DNA of 64,000 bases. It comes from Blumeriella jaapii. Its lineage: Eukaryota; Ascomycota; Leotiomycetes; Helotiales; Drepanopezizaceae. The stretch spans positions 806,001 to 870,000 of the forward strand of contig VWND01000009.1 in the NCBI GenBank assembly GCA_009599575.1, given 5' to 3'. This document shows positions 1 through 11,627 of the stretch, in pieces. A model generated the notes under the pieces. It ran no database searches and had not been told where the DNA came from. It saw only the letters and a program-made list of their open reading frames with translations. Within the stretch, counting starts at the first letter, position 1; each line of letters opens with the position of its first letter. A program made the position numbers and the translations under genes.

Positions 1-2211
1 AAACAAAGATTCTTTGTTCTGGTGTTGTTTTTGTGGTATTAAAAAACCGTATTTGCAACATCGCAGGTAAGTAATAAGTATATATATATATATATATGTG
101 TGTGTGTATGTACGAAGAAGCCACAAGCACCGTTAGATACCTACCTACAGTAGCTTACTGCAGACAGCTTGCGAAGAGGCACTACCCGTCTTTGTAATAT
201 GATAGATATCCATCCATGTGACCGGAACGGAACTACATCTTTAGCAAACAATTAATCGCTTAAAAAACTGTCCTGTTTCATCTGTTTTCGCTGTTCATCG
301 TAGAGGAGATATTTCTCACGCATCTTTCTTCCGGTCTACCTTCTCGGGCCTTCTTCGACCACAACACAATCTCCTGATTGCGCCTTTCCATCGGCTGTGG
401 AGCTCACTTCCGTAGTACTTACTGTACCTAATAAGGCTCCTTCTCCCCTTCCCTTCCCCGTAGCAACCAACCTCTGCCTTCTGTAGTAGTTGATTGCAAG
501 TGATTGTGCGAAAACTGCTTCTCCCATGATTTACGAATCATGATTTCTCGAGCCCCGCGGGTTGATCCCAGCGCCCTTGTGCTCTGACCGTCACTACTAC
601 TACTATCACTTGACGACAAAGCCTGGTAGTAGCGTGCTGAAGGGAAGGCGCCTTCCAAACAACAACAACAACAACAACAACAACAGCCGTGAGCTCCGTC
701 CGCATATCCGATGAAAGCTCCGCCGGAAGACTCGCCTGGCTGCAAACACCCACGCAAGCCAGGAAGCATTTGGCCATCATCGACAGCCGAGCCGAGCCGA
801 GCCGAAAGGGCCACAGAGGCTGAGACGTCAACCTTGGTAGGAACTTGCCTGCCGTGGTTGTGTTCAGAGACAGCAACCAGTGAGATGACTCTTTTACGGT
901 AGGTAGCTGGAGCTGGGATGCTTTTCCTCGCTAAGCTTCTCTTGTACTGTACTGGAAGTGTGAATTCAAGAAGTGCGTCGTGTGAGGATTGTGGGTGGCT
1001 GTGAATGGATATATACAGTACATATGTGTATACACTCTGTACTGTAGAAGAAAGTTCTAAGTGAAAGCTTCGTCGTTTTGCTAAAGTCTTGTTGATTATT
1101 CGTATACAAACTTATCGATTTGTATACATATTTTTTCTGAAAAAAGAAAAATTGTTGTCGATGAGCGTTGACATTTTCACTTGTCTCAGAACGAACATTA
1201 ACTAAATCAATTTTTTGGTGCGTTAATTAAAAATTTTATTATGGTGAGGTAAGTAAAGTAAAGTAAAATAAAGTAAAGTAAAGTAAAGTAAAATAAAGTA
1301 AAGTAAAGTAAGGTAAGGTAAGGTAAGGTAAGGTAAGGTAAGGTAAGGGAAGGGAAGGGAAGGGAAGGGAAGGGAAGGGAAGGGAAGGGAAGGTAAGCTA
1401 AGGTAAGGTAAGCAAATATCTGCCCAGGCACATAAAAAAGTGCTTATTCAAATAGGAAGAAATGTAATTTATATCGTAGGTGCTGTACAGCAAAATACAA
1501 TACCGTACATACATACAATGCAGTAGAAATAAGATTTTCCCATTTCCCTTTGGCGCCCGCCTCGCCTCGGAGCGCATATACATAGGGAGGGGCACGTACA
1601 GATACACATATAGGCAAATGTACATGAACACATACCTATATACAAAAGCACAACATAGTCAGTCAAACAGTTTTTTGGATTTCTTCAACCCGAAGCCTGG
1701 AAGCTCCGTCGCCAGGTCCAGTCCATCCATCCATCCCATCCCAAGTCAATTGCACTTATCCATTCATCCAAGCCCTATCCCTTTCTATAATACATCGTGC
1801 CCGCTCGTTCATCCAAACCCATAACCATCTAGTAGTAACGCCTCATTGTTTCTCAGCATCTTGGTTCTCGCACGGCCTGGAAGCCGTGGGCCAAATCCCC
1901 GCCCATGACCCGTCATTCTATTCTTTGTCTTTGCGTTACATTTAGCGTGAGCAAAATTACAAACGAAAACAACAGATTAAGCCACCAGAAATCAAGACCC
2001 AAATAACGTAGTAAGTATACAAGAAACAGGGAGAAGGAGAAGAAGGAGAGGAAGGAGAAGGAGAAGGAGAGGGAAAAGGAGAAGGAGAGGAAGAAAGAAA
2101 ACATATTAATCATTAGCATAAGCTGGTAGTGAGTTGGGGAGAAAACTCGATGAACGGTTTGTAAGTTCCGAGTTGGGATCGGGGGCATGAGATATCAGGG
2201 AAGAGGTCGCG
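1..2211. other. Gene-free left flank with simple repeats
   Basis: No ORF here looks like a real gene. The stretch holds a (TA)n-(TG)n tract near 77-110, a (CAA)n run at about 657-686, a long pentanucleotide array (listed separately) and a polypurine GA-rich tract at about 2028-2100. The short ORFs that cross the repeats are low-complexity and show no codon structure or motif. Confidence 0.6.
1244..1412. repeat. Pentanucleotide array AGTAA to GGTAA to GGGAA
   Basis: A 5-bp tandem array of about 170 bp. The left third is built of AGTAA with occasional AATAA units, the middle of GGTAA, the right third of GGGAA, and it returns to GGTAA at the far right end. The change of unit along the array is orderly, as expected from successive point changes spread by slippage. 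Because 5 is not a multiple of 3, ORFs read through it are not meaningful. Confidence 0.9.
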
Positions 2212-3468
2212 TTACACCTTCAACCGGTACGTATCATGCAGGCACGGGAACGCCTTCGCGAAGGTAGGGCCTAAGCTCCAGTTCTCCAAGCGGCGCAGGT
2301 GCGTTTCAAAGACGGGGTTGATGACAACGTCATCCCCCTCCATCAACAGCGTCGCCGTCGCCTCGTAAGGCCAGTTCACGCTCACCGTCTCGGTGAAGGG
2401 CACGAAGAAGTTGTCGAACAGATAGTCCCGCGGGTTGTAGTCCCGAACGAGCTTGTCGCGCATCTTGGGCCACGGCAGGTGGTCGATCCACGCCGGGTGC
2501 GCGGTGAAGATCTGCGACCGCGGCGTGATCCACTCGGGCAGGCGATCGTAGTTTTCCGGCGTGGGCGCGATTTGCCAGCGCATGACGAGGAACATGACGT
2601 AGAGGATCGCGACTTGCTCTGGGAGGGTGGCAATGCCCGGGAAGGTGGCGAGGATGTCGGTGAGGAGTTTGGAGAGGGGATGGGATGTTTCGGCGACGTC
2701 GGGGTTGAGGAGGGAGGACACGGATGGGTAGGCTGGCCCGACCAGGCGGGGGGTTTCGACACCCGACGCGGCTTCTTTTCGGCGCTCGTTGAGGAAGTCC
2801 AGGAGGATCGTATCAAAGGGGCACTGAGCACGGGGTTAGCAGTGGGCCACGGATGTGTGCGATCTCAGAGCGGTTAGGAAATATCCCCTCTAGAGACACA
2901 GGTCCGCGTAGAATCCCGAGGCATCGACGGAAAGACGTGGTGTTCGTGACTCACGGTCGCGGGACCCGTGCGGACAGGTGCTGCATAGCCCGTCATCTCC
3001 TGAGCCAGGCCAGGTATGTTGTGGCCGCCATGGCTTCCCCCCGAGGTGCTCTTCGGGTGCAGGGAGGGGAGGGCCTGGTACAGCGCGGGATCGTGGTTCT
3101 GGTTGATGCTGTTCGAGGTGCCGGTCGAGATCTTGTTTATCTTCTGGCCATCCAGGAGAAACTCCAGTCCGAGCCGGTCGGGACCCATGTCCAGGTTGTG
3201 TGTCATCTCCTGCTTCTGCTTCGACAGTTGAGCTTGCGCGTTCAGCAACAAGGCGTGGTTGCCCGTCGCTGCGCTTGGTGGCTGCCACGCCGAGCCTCCA
3301 TACGCGCCTCCACTGGGAGAGGCCAGACTATTCGGCGTGGGAGTGTTGAAGTTCGGGGAGGAGCCTGACCGATTCGAGATGTGGTGCGGAGAAGTATACA
3401 TCGTGGATACGTCTTGAGCTAGACAAGATGGTTAGTTTTCTCCTCGCTTCACCCTCAGCCACCAGGAT

Positions 3469-3499
<31 letters not shown>

Positions 3500-4214
3500 A
3501 TAGGATAGGAATACACGTGGGAGAAGAAATCCCGATGCCAGAGGGAAACACAAGCTACTCACCCGGCGGGCCCAGCAGCGGCTGTATCAGCGCCATGATG
3601 GAAGCCAACCTCTTCTTGATCTCGGCGTTCTCGGCCTCCACCAGCTCCTTCTGGCGGACGATGAGCTGCAGCTCCTGATACGGTTGCTGACTCGTCAGCT
3701 CGCGGATCTTCTGCTCGAGGTTCTCGATCTGATTCCGGGTCCTCTCGCGGATGGCCCTCTGCGCCTCTCGATCGTTGGCCCTCTTCTTCGCCAGCTGGTC
3801 GGAGGTTAGGTTGGCCACGCCGCGCGACGAGCTGCCGCCGGTTGTCCGGCGCCTCTTGCACTGCGGCGGCTGCGGCTGCGGCTGATTCTGCTCCGAGGAG
3901 GAGCGGTCGGTCGGCAAAGCGGCGTCCTCGCCGTCCTCGCCGAAGTCCCGCTTGGGAGGTTGTGGTGATTGCGACGGTGGTGGTGGTAGTGAGAGGGGCG
4001 GTAGTGGTGGTAGTGATGGTAGTGGTTGATGTGGTTCGGACGTCGCGATTGCTTGCAGTGGAAGCATCCCCGTTCCTGTGGCTCCCGTTCCTATGACTCC
4101 AGCTCCTGCTCCTCCTCCAGCTCCTCCTCCAGCTCCTCCTCCTCCTCCTCCTCCTCCTCCTCCGCCGCCTCCACCTCCGCCTCTTCCTCCTTCTCCCCCG
4201 TCAGCAGCTGGCAT
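2212..4214 (-). CDS. bZIP transcription factor with DUF3425-type C-terminus
   Basis: Predicted nuclear DNA-binding regulator of about 575 residues in three exons: 4214-3563, 3418-2955 and 2823-2212, with GTGAGT donors and CTAG/CTCAG acceptors. The exon sum is a multiple of three. Exon 1 encodes a glycine-rich N-terminus, a proline/serine-rich linker and, near residues 150-215, a basic region (KKRANDREAQRAIRERTRNQ) followed by leucine-zipper heptads. Exon 2 is Ser/Asn/Gln-rich and disordered. Exon 3 opens with CPFDTILLDFLNERR and contains IAPTPENYDRLPEW, the pattern I know from the fungal DUF3425 family. Members of this family control stress or secondary metabolism in other fungi; the target here is unknown. 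The start is uncertain because the first ~45 residues are poly-Gly encoded by a CCT/CTC microsatellite; an internal Met (MLPLQAIAT) about 50 residues in is an alternative. Intron 1 contains a 29-base homopolymer. Confidence 0.85.
3471..3499. repeat. G29 homopolymer inside bZIP intron 1
   Basis: Twenty-nine consecutive G on the + strand (C on the transcribed sense strand) inside the first intron (3419-3562). Its true length is likely uncertain in any assembly. It lies next to a short TAGGA repeat. Confidence 0.95.
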
Positions 4215-4440
4215 CGATGCGCTGCTCTGCGAGCTCCCGTCTGGCGCGGATCTCCCCTAGGGCATGGGACCGAAAGCGAGCAGACGCAAGCACGTAGCGG
4301 GGCGACGGGCGGCAGTGGTGATGGGACGGTGGTGGTGGTGGTGATGGTGATGGTGATGGTGATGGTAATGGTGGTGGGTTGTGGGGTTGTGGTGGTGGTG
4401 GTGGTGGTGGTGGTGCAGACGAGAATCGGGATGGGTGGGC
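4100..4440. repeat. (CCT)n and (GGT)n trinucleotide tracts
   Basis: A CCT/CTC-rich tract from about 4100 to 4190 encodes the poly-Gly N-terminus of the bZIP protein. It is followed by GGT/GAT-rich tracts at about 4318-4420 upstream of the likely start. Several long ORFs in other frames across this segment are by-products of the triplet repeats. Confidence 0.85.
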
Positions 4441-4755
4441 GGGCGCGGAGGGTCGAGTCAGGGCCAGGTCGGGTCAGGCACCAGAGGTACTTAAGAAGCG
4501 CGGGGCCAGCCTGCGCAGAGGAAGTACCTCCGGTGCTGGGTCCCGGATTCCCGGGTTGCTGTCGGGCGTTCGGAAGTCGACGGCCGGGGCGCGCCTGCCC
4601 CCCAACGGAGGAAAGGCTCCTTTTGGCCCGGCCCGACCCAAGGAGGAAAGAGGGAGATTTATCCCATAGATGGTTCATAGATTCAGACATATCACCGACA
4701 TATCGACACACACACACACACAGACAGACAGACAGACGACAGACATACCGACAGA

Positions 4756-4817
<62 letters not shown>

Positions 4818-6018
4818 CAAGCATACACGCGTCGATGCATGTCCCGTGCCTGAGATCGGTTTCACGAAGGCAAGCCAGCCAGCCGTACCCTCATTCAGCA
4901 CCTCGTCTTTCCCACCGTACAGTACGGTACAGTCCTGCACCGTGCCAATCGACATCTCGCCCTCGCCTCGACTCGCCCTCGCCCTCGCCCACACAGCTGA
5001 CGAGTACCGGGTGTACGGGAAGCGGAGAGAGACATGGCCGCGCGAGAGCAGCGCAACAAAGCGCCGTTTGTTGACATCCATCGTAATGGGGCGCGATGCT
5101 TTTGCCAACCGGCAAGTGCCGCAGGGCAACTCGATACGAAAGACTGCACAGTCCCGTGCGGTACACATACACTGCACCGTCCGGTGTAGGAAGTACCTTT
5201 TCCACCTTCCTTGTCGTGGGAACCCAGCACGGTACCCTCCCGGCTGGCGTCCGCGGCATCAGCTTCAGATCGTCCAAACCTACGGCGTCGGCCCTCCGCG
5301 AATGGGAAAGAGACAAGAATCGAAATCGACCATCAGACTTCGATGATAAGGTACCTCCCTTCCCTTTCTGTGAAGCTTGCGAGGGGAGACGAGGGACCGT
5401 GTCAACAAACTGGCTTGCCAGATGTGTCATGATCGAGGTCGCGCGAGAACTCTACACCGGTGATTCCCTTGATCGGTGAAGCATAACCCGCGCCAACACG
5501 ATCGATCAGCTCATTTCAAGCGTGTTTAGCAACGCCGAACGTTCCCGGGGGACCCATCGCATCGGCGTCGTGGACGGACGAGTGCATGGCCTCGCGACGG
5601 GAAATCCTCCTCGAGCACGTGTGGCCAGCGACCCACGGAGTACGGTACTGTACGTGCAGATGGCATTCGCAGATGCTTCTTGCTCAAAAACCGCGGAGGT
5701 GATTACGAGCCGTGAAAGCAACCGAGTGAAAAGGCATCACGGTTGGTTTGGGGTGAAAGCTAATGGGCACTGGGGGACGTTTGATACCCAATCGACTGCA
5801 TGCGTGACGCGAAGCGAAAGGTTGGTATACGAAGTCCTAAAGTTACAGGCTTTGGCTTTGACATTATTCAACGGTCCCGTCGATATCTTCCTCAATGATT
5901 TGGTCGCCATTGAAGCCGTGATCCATTTCAGCATAGGAGGGGGCATATAGTTTAATTAGGCATGTAAGGCATGCATAAATACTGTTGGCGCCCCCGTGGA
6001 CTCACGATGTATCCCCTG

Positions 6019-6132
6019 CTCGCATCAAATAGCTTCTTTGGGAAACTTAGTCGACCTGCCTCTCAAGCGGGCCTTACCGGCTCGCAGCGAATAGCTTCTT
6101 TTGAAAACTTAGTCGCCCTGCCTATCAAGCGG
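6019..6132 (+). repeat. Diverged ~52-bp direct duplication
   Basis: Two copies beginning at about 6019 and 6081 (62-bp period) share the core AATAGCTTCTTT, then AAACTTAGTCG, then CCTGCCT and TCAAGCGG. They differ at a handful of positions. The second copy ends near 6132. They lie in non-coding DNA. Confidence 0.85.
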
Positions 6133-6764
6133 TGAATACAAGATTCAAAATCGGATGGTATCCGATAGCTTGAGTGAAGAAACTCGTGTCAATGCGTAGG
6201 TACTGTAGGTTTGAATAGGACCCTCTACTACGCAAAGCAGGTATAACCGATCGGTCTGCGCTCCATAGCAGTTCAACGCAAGACACGTGCGGTGATACCC
6301 CCAAGCCCCCCAACCCCCCAAGGCGAATCGATCACCCCTCGCCCACCCCTCGCGGAAACTCCGATGGTTCCTACCGTAGTGAAAGCTCTTGTTTCCAACG
6401 CTCAGGGTGTGTTGATATCGCCGGGCATGGAACAAGTAAGTGGCAAGAAGGGCCCTGTCGCCGCCACGTTCTTCCTTTGCGAGAACACCCTTCTTCATGG
6501 GGATGGCGCTCGTTCGACGCGCGTAAACGCCATGATGTACATACGCTGCTCCAGTCAGGAAGCAGACACGTCCTGGGATAGGTGTTGCGAGTCAGAAGAA
6601 AGGTGAATCCTGGCCACGGCGAACCGTACAGAGCGTTTCTGTTCTCTTATAAGTTTCTCTCGCTTGTGATGGACTGGTCATCCTGGGACTATTACACTAG
6701 TTGGGATTGAGTCAAATTGAACTTGGTAGGGAGATGGAGATGGGGAGGAAGCAAGGCCGATATA

Positions 6765-6860
6765 CACAGATAAACAGACATATAAACAGACATATAAATA
6801 GACATATAAACAGACATGTAAACAGATATACAAACAGACATGTAAACAGACACATAAACA
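6765..6860 (+). repeat. 12-bp minisatellite, AAACAGACATAT-like
   Basis: About eight imperfect units of roughly 12 bp, drifting into AAACA/CCAA-type simple sequence up to about 6945. Since 12 is a multiple of three, the array leaves artefactual open frames of the type NRHINRHI. Confidence 0.85.
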
Positions 6861-7882
6861 AACACATAAAACAAACAAACACACCAACCAATCAACCAAC
6901 CAACAAACAAACAAACACACAGACAAACACACAAACAAGAAACCAATGAAAGTTGGCTTTTTTGCATGACTTCGACACCCAGAGCAGCCAACAACAGACG
7001 CACAACACGCAAGCCCACGCCCCCCTGCCCCAATCGCTAAGTACCTTTCTACAACACCGCACCGTACATACATACATTCAATACATACCTACAGTACAAT
7101 GCTGTACATACCTCTCCCACCACCGGCCGTGCGTACCTTATCAGACACCCCGAGGAATCCATCCAATCCCTCTCTACGGAAACCCACCACCCTTTTCCCC
7201 CCCCCCCCCCCCCCCCCCCCCAACCTCGGCCCCCCCCGCCCCCCCCTCAGACCTCCGAGGGTTTATCGAACCCGCCCGTGACGCAGCCGAGAAAAGAGCT
7301 TCTGCGCTTATACCGTGCAGTACTCCCGGACGGGTCAGTGGGCTGCGTGTCTTCGGCTCCGGAGCTGCGTTTCTCGGCGGGAAGGAGGGAAAGATGGAAG
7401 GATGGATGGAAGGATGGATGGAAGAAGGAAGAAAGGAAGAATGGAAGATAGAAAGAAAGGAAGAAAGTGTCCAGGGAAGTTTAGCGTACCCTCGGATAGG
7501 GAGGGGCCCGTGAGGTCTCCCATAGATAGCCGAGGGCTCGTCACTTGTCCTTGCGGTACTGTTTACAGTACTGTATGTGTACTGTACTGTATGTGTACTG
7601 TACTGTATGTGTACTGTATGTACATACAGACAGTAGCGAGCCATCACATCCAACAAGTAGCACGGTACAGCACTTACTTACTTATTTACAGTCAGTCAGT
7701 CAGTACCCGATCAGCTATAGCCTTTTCAATCTCACGGCCTCTTCCCCACCCAGCCCCCGAGGCTTGGTAGGTTGTTGGCCCTGCCTGGATCGCGGTCCAT
7801 GAGGAAGGGCTGTTTGTTGACATGACGCGGCCACCTCGAGCCTTCTCGCCGTCTTTCTTCCTTCGACACGATCGGGCCGAGC

Positions 7883-7919
<37 letters not shown>

Positions 7920-9626
7920 AGAAGAACGTACGGTACGGTACGGTAGGAACGGGCCGCAGCGTGCCCTCGTCGGCTTTCCTCGCTTTGGTCGGCACGGGAT
8001 AGAGCATAGTGATGATCGTGCAGTGGAGTACTGTACTGTACCGTGTAGTCATACCGTGTAGTCATCCCGTATAGTCATCCCGTATACTCATCCCGTATAC
8101 TCATCCCGTAGATGTCCGCCCAGACACGGCGGATTGTAGGGGCCCATACATACACTGCGGTGTACACCCGTACCTGGCTTCCGGGCTTGGTTACCTGTTT
8201 TTCCGTCTTCTCTCTTCTCTCTTCGGTTGTTTCTCAGACAAGAACGGAAGAGAAAAGACAAAACCCCATCCCGATGAGAGATCAACAGACAGACAGACAG
8301 ACAGACAGCTGCACACATCGGCCATCCATCCCGCTGCTTTCCGGGAATGGAATGCATGTGTACGTTTACCATCGATCTCAAACCGCAATTCCCACTGTGA
8401 AGCCGACGAGAGGGCTAGTTCCCGTTTTCGGAGAGAGCGAGAGAATGGTAAGTTGGGTTGAAACGAGAATCGTTCGGCACGATCCGGCCTCTAGCACAGC
8501 ACAGTATGTACCGTGCCGTACATACCTATCTAGGTCGGTCGCGGGGGCATACGTCTGTGTAACCCATTCATCCCCGACCGACACACGAAACAAGAAGCGC
8601 CCCCCACCAGAAAAAAAGAAATCGAAAACCGCCGTACCCGAAACAAACAGACCCCACAGTACTGTACTGTATGTATGTACGTACACTTGGCGATCCCGAA
8701 GCTGCGGGCTTGGCTTAAGCTTCTGGGTATGTACTGTGTACTGTATGTACAGCAGGAGGAGTGCAACGACTTTCTGCAGGGTACTTACTGTGCAGTGCAG
8801 TACAGTATATACAGTAAGTAAACTTGATGCCCGAAGTATTTGTACATACGAAGAGTACAGTATTTACTGCATATCCACACATACACACATACATACACAC
8901 GGTACAATATTGTACAGTACAGTGCAGTGCAGTCAACACCCCCCTTACCGTACCGTACATACAATACAGTACATACCTAACCACACCATGTGCTTCTACA
9001 ACACTGTACTTACTGTACATACCTACCTACCTACCTACAGTACTATAGAAGACCACTCCAATCCATCCGTACCTACTGCAACCAGAAGCAACCGCCACCA
9101 CCCACCCAACCAGCTTCCAAAAACCATCGGACGAAAAATAAAACCCTCCCCCCCCCCCCTCCCAAAAAAAGAAGAAGAAAAAAACAACACCCCCTACATC
9201 GACATCGTGCTCAGACAAGTTTGTTTCTCTTTCCTCTACCACTATCCATTATTATTATCTTACTAATTCACTCACTCACTCCAGCGTTCGTGGTACAGTA
9301 TGTACAGCACAGCACGGTGAAATCCATCCATCGTTGCCAACTTCTATCCACCCACCTATCTATCTACCTACCCATCAACCCAGACGAGCGATCAAATCAA
9401 GCAAACAAGCAAGCAAGCAAGCAACGGCCGCAGAACAAGCCCCGGGTCCGAAACGCCGCGAACGCAACACGTTGTGATTGTTACAGTACAGTACGGTACA
9501 GTACGGTATTTATAAAAACCCCTTTTATTCTTTCTCGCCAGACGGTAAATATGTGAGATGATTAGGGTTTCGATCGGGCAAGAACGGAATTACGGAACGC
9601 GATTCACGGGTGGATAAGATTTGTGT

Positions 9627-9752
9627 ATGTTTGGTGTGTATGGTGTGTATGGTGTGTATGGTGTGTATGGTGTGTATGGTGTGTATGGTGTGTATGGTGT
9701 GTATGGTGTGTATGGTGTGTATGGTGTGTATGGTGTGTATGGTGTGTATAGT
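9627..9752 (+). repeat. 9-bp minisatellite TGTGTATGG
   Basis: About thirteen almost perfect 9-bp units, grading on the right into TGTACAGTATG-type sequence. The period keeps frames open on both strands (Met-Val-Cys or Thr-Ile-His repeats); these are not genes. Confidence 0.93.
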
Positions 9753-10009
9753 GTGTACAGTATGTACAGTAGGTATGTACAGTATGTGTAGTATAAGTAT
9801 GTACAGTACGTATAATATATACAATATGCATAGTAAAGTACAGCACAGCACAGCACAGCACAGTACAGTATAATACGGTATCTGTCTTTTCTAAGCCTTC
9901 TAGAACGTAGTTAAAGAATTTTCCCTTAAAGCTGTATGTATGTGTGTGTGTGTATATATATATCCATATATATTTATATGCATACACACACACACACACA
10001 CACGCACCC

Positions 10010-10280
10010 CCCAACACCCCAATACCTCAACAACCACCACCTCAACACCTCAACAACCACCACCTCAACACCTCAACCACCACCACCTACATACATACAT
10101 ACATACAACAACAACCACTGATCAAGGACCCTCTTACCCTCTTACCCTCTTACCATCATCACCATCTCACCATCTCACCATCTCACCATCTCACCATCTC
10201 ACCATCTCACCATCACTAACCCTAACCCTAACCCCAACCCACCAACCCACCAACCCACCAACCCACCAACCAACCAACCA
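10010..10280 (+). repeat. Stacked C-rich arrays with a telomere-like core
   Basis: From left to right: CCTCAACA/ACCACCAC units (10017-10085), a CATACATA tract (10088-10106), CTCTTACC units (10132-10153), CATCTCAC units (10165-10213), three CTAACC units (10216-10235) and CCAACCCA units (10238-10275). All are A/C-rich on the same strand. CTAACC is the permuted complement of TTAGGG. Confidence 0.85.
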
Positions 10281-10504
10281 GGACAAAACACGTGCAATCC
10301 CGCTTCGAACACGGGAGCGATGGTGACAGGGAGGGTTGGTTGTGAGGGTAATAAATGAGAATGAGAATAATTATAAGAATAAAGAATGAAGAATGAAGAA
10401 GGGCATCACGCGTCGTGCGCACGAGTATTGGGACTCTTCTTGTATTGTACTGTAGGTTGGTGGGTGACCTATTGTGTAGTGCAGTATAGTATAGTGCAGT
10501 ACAG

Positions 10505-11015
10505 TGAGTAAGTATGTTTAGTACAGTAAGTACTATATGGTGAGTAAGTAAGTAGTACTTCATAATAAGTAAGTATGTATGTACAATACAGTGCAATGCA
10601 ACGCAATACCCCACAGTGAGTAAGTAAGTACAGTATGTACAGTACTTCATAGTGAGTATATAAGTACTCCATAGTGAGTAAATAAGTATATTCAATACAG
10701 TGCAATACTCCACAGTGAATAAATAAGTATGCACAGTACAGTATTGTAGAGTAAGTACTCCATACTGAGTACGTAAGTATTTCATAGTAAGTATGTAAGT
10801 AGTATTTCATAGTGAGTATGTAAGTAGTACTTTATAGTAAGTATATAAGTATATTCAATACAGTGCAATACTCCACAGTGAGTATGTAAGTAGTACTTCA
10901 TAGTGAGTATGTAAGTATTTCATAGTGAGTATGTAAGTAGTACTTCATAATGAGTAAGTAGTACTTCACACCTTAGTGAATATATAAGTACTCCATAGTG
11001 AGTAAGTAAGTACAG
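10505..11015 (+). repeat. Degenerate 22-25-bp minisatellite
   Basis: About sixteen units of the type TACTTCATAGTGAGTATGTAAG, often joined by TAG. The segment TATATTCAATACAGTGCAA occurs twice about 165 bp apart (near 10686 and 10850), each followed by TACTCCACAGTGA. This points to duplication of a multi-unit block. Right of the array the sequence becomes AATGCAGTGCAGTAC-type repeats to about 11130. Confidence 0.8.
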
Positions 11016-11627
11016 TACACAGTACACAGTAGTTAACCGAACCTACAGTAACACAGTACAGTTCAATGCAGTATAGTACAATGCAGTGCAGTACAATGCA
11101 GTGCAGTACAATGCAGTACAGTACAGTACTGTGGAATAAGCCGATGCCCCCCCCCCCCCCCAAAAAAAAAACACTCGTTCAATTCAGTCAGACATGCATA
11201 AAGGGTAAACAGGCGAATTTGCCTGCTTCGACAGAAGCGGTGAGGAGAGGTCCCAAGTGCGTTACGTTGTTCGTGCGGCCGGCACGAGAGTTTAAAGTTA
11301 CAGTCCCGAGTCGGAATCTTCCTTTTCCCTTCCACCGTCCCCGAGCGAGAACCTTGCCTGGCCGGCCATCCGTGCGTTCGCCGACCAACAACTCTATGAT
11401 ACACAGACTCCGTCCAGCGAAAAAAGGGTTCCCCGGACACTGCCCCCGCCAGCTCTGACCGGACCGGAGGCTCGTCGCGCTTGGGCTGGTGTGAGCCGGG
11501 GCAGCAAATCCCACCCCCCACAAACACGAAGGCGTCCATCGACGCGATACCGCGTGCGAGTGTGGGCCGCTGGAGGTCCAGGTTCCCCAATTCCCAAGCC
11601 CCAAGCCCCAGGTCCCTTCCCACCCCT

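Larger units (their letters stand above)
4261..11627. other. 7.4-kb repeat-rich region without a convincing gene
   Basis: Between the bZIP gene and Nic96 I see no ORF with believable coding character. The DNA is filled with CA tracts (4708-4820), a 12-bp AAACAGACATAT-like array (6765-6860), C homopolymers (7197-7221, 9148-9159, 11147-11161), GGAAGGAT repeats (7385-7470), and minisatellites at 9.6, 10.0-10.3 and 10.5-11.0 kb. Runs of tactgtac, tacagtac and tacggtac recur throughout. An ORF of 142 codons at 5522-5950 (+) is the least repetitive, but it has no recognisable motif and I do not call it. Confidence 0.6.

Noticed and set aside
4026..4853. Long plus- and minus-strand ORFs over the CCT, GGT and CA tracts
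   Set aside because: Composed of poly-Ser, poly-Val, poly-Thr and His-Thr runs produced by microsatellites; antisense to the bZIP gene in part.
5522..5950. 142-codon plus-strand ORF
   Set aside because: Not repetitive but no recognisable motif, no introns, and an equal-quality antisense frame; insufficient support.
9604..10017. ORFs with Thr-Ile-His or Met-Val-Cys repeats
   Set aside because: Frame stays open only because the minisatellite period is 9 bp.
10300..10325. tRNA-like T-arm (TTCGAA between CCCG and CGGG)
   Set aside because: Loop is nine bases or the closing G-C pair is missing; no anticodon or acceptor stem fits.
9600..11130. Possible CRISPR-like array from regular repeats
   Set aside because: Repeats are contiguous without unique spacers and the genome is eukaryotic.
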